This document shows, one piece after another, positions 61,727 through 64,000 of a stretch of 64,000 nt of DNA. The notes below the pieces were generated by a model that was not told the origin of the DNA, made no database searches, and worked only from the letters and a program-made list of their open reading frames with translations. The DNA comes from Candidatus Allofournierella pullicola. GTDB taxonomy: Bacteria; Bacillota; Clostridia; Oscillospirales; Ruminococcaceae. Both the position numbers and the translations under genes were made by a program. Each line of letters opens with the position of its first letter. Position 1 is the first letter of the stretch. Where the stretch lies: contig DXFW01000004.1 in NCBI GenBank assembly GCA_019114225.1, positions 124,001 to 188,000 on the forward strand, given 5' to 3'.

Positions 61727-61755
61727 TTGCCCCGGCGGAAGGTTTGTGCTATCCT
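61727..61755 (+). promoter_or_regulatory. Promoter of the TSUP gene
   Basis: TTGCCC (61727-61732), 17 bp, TATCCT (61750-61755), with TGC before the -10. Confidence 0.5.
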
Positions 61756-61809
61756 CAATACCGTGCGGCAAAAACGGGCCGCAACTCAAAAAGGGGAAGT
61801 GACCTTTTT

Positions 61810-62589
61810 ATGCTGGACTGGCTGCCGCTTTCTTTGCCGGCAATGCTGTTTTTGTGCGCGATGGTGGGCCTCGCGGGCTTTGTGGACGCCGCCGCGGGAG
61901 GCGGCGGGCTGATCGCCCTGCCTGCCTATATGGCGGTGGGCCTGCCCATGCACTATGTCTACGGCTGCAACAAACTCTCGTCGGCGGTGGGCACCACCTT
62001 TTCCACCGCCCGCTTTTTCAAAAACGGCGCGCTGGAGCTCAAGGTGGGCCTTGCGGCCGCCGCGGCCAGCTTCCTGGGCAGCGCTTTGGCCAGCCAGGTG
62101 GTGCTGCTTTTGCCGGATTCCTCCCTCAAGCTCATCCTGCTGGTCATGTTGCCGGTGGCGGCGGGGATCATCCTCACCCGGCGGGACCTGGCGGGCCCCG
62201 ACCGTCCCGCCCTGCGCGACGGGGCAGGCAAGTGGTGGAAGGCGGCGGCCATCGGCTTTTTCATCGGCGGCTACGACGGCCTCATCGGCCCGGGCACCGG
62301 CACCTTTGCCATCCTGGCCTTTTGTGTGCTCATGGGCTACGACCTGCGCAGCGCCTCCGGCAATGCCAAGCTTTTGAACCTTGCCAGCAACTACGCCTCG
62401 GTCATCACCATGGTCACCGCGGGCAAGGTGTTCTATGCCGTGGCCCTGCCGGCGGCGGTGTTCGGGATCGTCGGCCACCTGCTGGGCAGCGGCATGGCGT
62501 TGAAAAAGGGCGCGAAGTTCATCCGCCCCATGATGCTCTGCGTGCTGGCGCTGCTGCTGGCGGACCTGGTGGCGGAGCTGTTCGCATAA
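61810..62589 (+). CDS. TauE/SafE (TSUP) family membrane transporter
   Basis: A 259-residue full-length TSUP protein with eight helices. Both family repeats are present: GFVDAAAGGGGLIALPAYMA with NKLSSAVGTTFST, and GGYDGLIGPGTGTFAILAF with NAKLLNLASNYAS. ATG 61810 follows AAGGGGAAG. The family exports sulfite, sulfoacetate and other organic anions; the substrate is not predictable. It contrasts with the half-size relative at 39266-39661. Confidence 0.88.
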   Translation: MLDWLPLSLPAMLFLCAMVGLAGFVDAAAGGGGLIALPAYMAVGLPMHYVYGCNKLSSAVGTTFSTARFFKNGALELKVGLAAAAASFLGSALASQVVLLLPDSSLKLILLVMLPVAAGIILTRRDLAGPDRPALRDGAGKWWKAAAIGFFIGGYDGLIGPGTGTFAILAFCVLMGYDLRSASGNAKLLNLASNYASVITMVTAGKVFYAVALPAAVFGIVGHLLGSGMALKKGAKFIRPMMLCVLALLLADLVAELFA

Positions 62590-62600
62590 AGATAAAAAAG

Positions 62601-62629
62601 AAGAGCGCGGGAAGCATTCCCGCGCTCTT
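62601..62629. terminator. Bidirectional terminator between TSUP and DauR-like genes
   Basis: 13-bp stem AAGAGCGCGGGAA/TTCCCGCGCTCTT with a 3-nt loop, A-rich before and T-rich after. Confidence 0.85.
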
Positions 62630-62630
62630 T

Positions 62631-63293
62631 TCAGTTTTTCAGCTTGCTCAGATAGCGATAGATGGTGGCTTCGCTGGAGCCCAGCTGGGCGGCCACCTCG
62701 CTCACCGCGCCCTTCAGGTGGAACAGCCCCGCCTGCTGCAGCGCTTCCACGATACGGATCTTCTCCTCCATAGTCAGCCGGCTGCTGGGCATGCCCGCCC
62801 GCCCGGTGACCTCTTCGATGGCCCCCCGCACCACATCGGGGATGTTGCTCACAAAGATCTCGGTGCTCTGGGGCGCCTCCTCTTCCTCCGCCTGGGGCGA
62901 GCAGCTCACCGGCGGCATGCCGCACATGGTCAGGATGTCGTTGGCGGCCTGAATGCCCCGGGAGGGGTCGAAGTTGATACACAGCATGCCGATCACTTCG
63001 CCCGCCTCGTCCTTGATGAACATGGTGGAAGAGCGCAGGTGCCCGTTCCTGCGGGACACCCCGCGGTAGCCCACCTTGTAGTCGTGCTGCTCGTATTCTT
63101 TGTCCGCCAGAAAGCGCAGCGCCAGCGCGGTCAGGGGCGCGCCCATACTGCGCCCGCTGATGTGGCCGTTCACAATGGCCACAATGGCGTTGTTGCCGTC
63201 GCTCAGATCGTGCAGCACCACCTCATAGTCGCTGCCCAGCGCCTGGCCCAGAAATTCCACCAGCGTTTTGTACTGTTCCAAAAGGATATGCAT
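62631..63293 (-). CDS. DauR/YheO-like PAS-HTH transcriptional regulator
   Basis: A 220-residue regulator. The N-terminal YheO-type PAS domain is clear (LGSDYEVVLHDLSDGNNAIV, NGHISGRSMGAPLT). The C-terminal helix-turn-helix (last 60 residues) has GAVSEVAAQLGSSEATIYRY. ATG 63293 (GAGGGG, about 9-nt spacing) is chosen; the frame is open about 33 codons further. Family members such as DauR control amino-acid catabolic genes. It is divergent from the desulfidase gene, its likely target. Confidence 0.85.
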   Translation of the reverse strand: MHILLEQYKTLVEFLGQALGSDYEVVLHDLSDGNNAIVAIVNGHISGRSMGAPLTALALRFLADKEYEQHDYKVGYRGVSRRNGHLRSSTMFIKDEAGEVIGMLCINFDPSRGIQAANDILTMCGMPPVSCSPQAEEEEAPQSTEIFVSNIPDVVRGAIEEVTGRAGMPSSRLTMEEKIRIVEALQQAGLFHLKGAVSEVAAQLGSSEATIYRYLSKLKN

Positions 63294-63374
63294 GTGGGAA
63301 CACCCCTCTTTGCACCAGGCGGCGCGCCTTGTGTGCAAACTGCTTGTTTTTTTGATAACATATGAGACGCATTC

Positions 63375-63403
63375 AGTATAACATTCACACACTCAAAATG
63401 CAA
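63375..63403 (-). promoter_or_regulatory. Promoter of the DauR-like gene
   Basis: On the minus strand TTGCAT (63403-63398), 17 bp, TATACT (63380-63375). Confidence 0.55.
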
Positions 63404-63469
63404 ACAAAGGGGAAAAAAGCAAGAATCCATCAGCACAATTAACAAATTATTCATAAATACTTGGGCATT

Positions 63470-63490
63470 GTGATAACAATAAATTATCAC
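63470..63490. promoter_or_regulatory. Operator-like palindrome in the divergent region
   Basis: GTGATAA (63470-63476), 7 bp, TTATCAC (63484-63490). GTGATAA recurs at 63521-63527, overlapping the -10 of the desulfidase promoter. The 377-bp gap 63294-63670 otherwise holds two promoters and GC-rich leader hairpins near 63574-63620. Confidence 0.45.
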
Positions 63491-63502
63491 GGTGAGAAAT
63501 TA

Positions 63503-63530
63503 TTGACATACCTTTGAAAAGTGATAAAAT
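63503..63530 (+). promoter_or_regulatory. Promoter of the cysteine desulfidase gene
   Basis: Consensus TTGACA (63503-63508), 16 bp, TAAAAT (63525-63530). The leader of about 135 nt includes the 18-nt perfect palindrome GCGCGGAGATCTCCGCGC (63574-63591). Confidence 0.6.
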
Positions 63531-63670
63531 GAAGGTAAAAGCCGGGCAGACGCGCCGGCGTCGATGGAAAAATGCGCGGAGATCTCCGCGCCGGAGCCGC
63601 GGCACGGCCGCCGCGGGCTTCGCCGTTCACGGGCCGAAGAGAGAAGAAGAGAGAACAGGAGAGCGAGAGT

Positions 63671-64000
63671 ATGGACAAGACGATGTTCTTCCGCATTTTG
63701 AACAGCGAGATGGAGCTGGCCACCGGCTGTACCGAGCCGGGCGCCGTTGCCCTCACCGGCGCTTACGCGGGCGCCGAGCTGAACAAGCGGGGCGAGGTGA
63801 TCCGGCGTATGGAAGTCAACGCCTCCACCAACATCCTGAAGAACGCCATGGCTGCCGGCATTCCCGGCACCAAATACACCGGCATGGGCTACGCTTCCGC
63901 CATTGGCGCCTGCGCTGCCGCCCCTGAAAAGCAGCTGGAGGTCATCAACGGCGTGTCCGACGATGTTTACAAGGCTGCCGAGCTGCTGGTGGAGAGCGGC
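63671..64000 (+). CDS. L-cysteine desulfidase (CyuA/YhaM/CdsB family), N-terminal part
   Basis: The first 110 residues of a gene cut by the window edge. The start MDKTMFFRILNSEMELATGC leads into Thr-Glu-Pro, the ELATGCTEP motif whose Cys20 is a cluster ligand in the serine-dehydratase-alpha/cysteine desulfidase family. NASTNILKNAMAAGIPGT follows, also typical. The family splits L-cysteine to pyruvate, ammonia and sulfide with an oxygen-sensitive 4Fe-4S cluster. ATG 63671 lies close after a GAGAGCGAGAG stretch. Full length should be about 420-430. A divergent DauR-like regulator lies upstream. Confidence 0.85.
   Translation, partial: MDKTMFFRILNSEMELATGCTEPGAVALTGAYAGAELNKRGEVIRRMEVNASTNILKNAMAAGIPGTKYTGMGYASAIGACAAAPEKQLEVINGVSDDVYKAAELLVESG

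Noticed and set aside
1-64000. CRISPR array, tRNA, rRNA, insertion sequence or prophage
   Set aside because: No regularly spaced repeats, no tRNA-like cloverleaf in the intergenic regions, and no transposase, integrase or phage structural protein among the readable frames. A GGTTCGA string near 39685 lacks the rest of a tRNA.

Overview
The window looks like chromosome from a GC-rich, low-redundancy Clostridia bacterium, most likely a gut member of the Oscillospirales. The reasons are high GC in nearly all genes, strong AGGAGG-type ribosome binding sites, frequent GTG/TTG starts, pyruvate phosphate dikinase, YesM/YesN two-component genes, ATPase-less CUT1 sugar ABC operons, a LytTR/DUF3021 pair and an L-cysteine desulfidase. 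This is inference; there is no rRNA or other species marker. No rRNA, tRNA, CRISPR array, insertion sequence, integrase or phage gene was seen.

Layout, left half. 1-6.0 kb: a YwaF-type membrane protein (minus), then a large GT-C-like membrane protein and a FecBCD-type metal-complex ABC importer. 6.0-11.8 kb: an NCS2 nucleobase permease and a three-subunit molybdenum hydroxylase (FAD, 2Fe-2S, Mo) with a MocA-like cofactor nucleotidyltransferase, probably purine catabolism. 12.0-18.4 kb: an unusual XRE-HTH/sugar-kinase-like fusion regulator, a CUT1 sugar importer without ATPase and a DUF5107-TPR protein. 18.5-24.3 kb: an RpiR regulator, NanE epimerase and a ferric/AfuABC-type ABC importer. 24.3-25.7 kb: a PfkB kinase on the minus strand and a decayed stretch. 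25.7-35.2 kb: a YesMN-like two-component system, a second CUT1 importer, a TIM-barrel isomerase and two Gfo/Idh/MocA oxidoreductases, a coherent carbohydrate catabolic locus.

Right half. 35.3-37.5 kb: a lipoprotein and an RmlD-like reductase. 37.5-39.7 kb (minus): an arylsulfate sulfotransferase with a half-size TauE/SafE-family gene. 40.1-42.7 kb (minus): ppdK. 43.0-49.3 kb: pth and mfd, separated by a tandem pair of WG-repeat lipoproteins. 49.4-54.2 kb: a zinc-ribbon membrane protein pair, ftsH and a D,D-carboxypeptidase. 54.3-58.0 kb: a YknXYZ/MacAB-like exporter whose membrane-fusion gene carries an in-frame amber codon. 58.1-62.6 kb: a lipoprotein, the LytTR/DUF3021 pair, proC, a HAD phosphatase and a full-length TSUP permease. 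62.6-64.0 kb: a DauR-like regulator divergent from the start of an L-cysteine desulfidase gene that runs off the window.

The most interesting points are the amber-interrupted exporter subunit; the XRE/pseudokinase regulator with its operator-like palindrome; the RpiR-NanE-AfuABC cassette, which could import already phosphorylated amino sugars; the redox-type carbohydrate locus; the LytTR direct repeats spaced exactly 21 bp; and RNA hairpins placed between solute-binding-protein and permease genes in both CUT1 operons.
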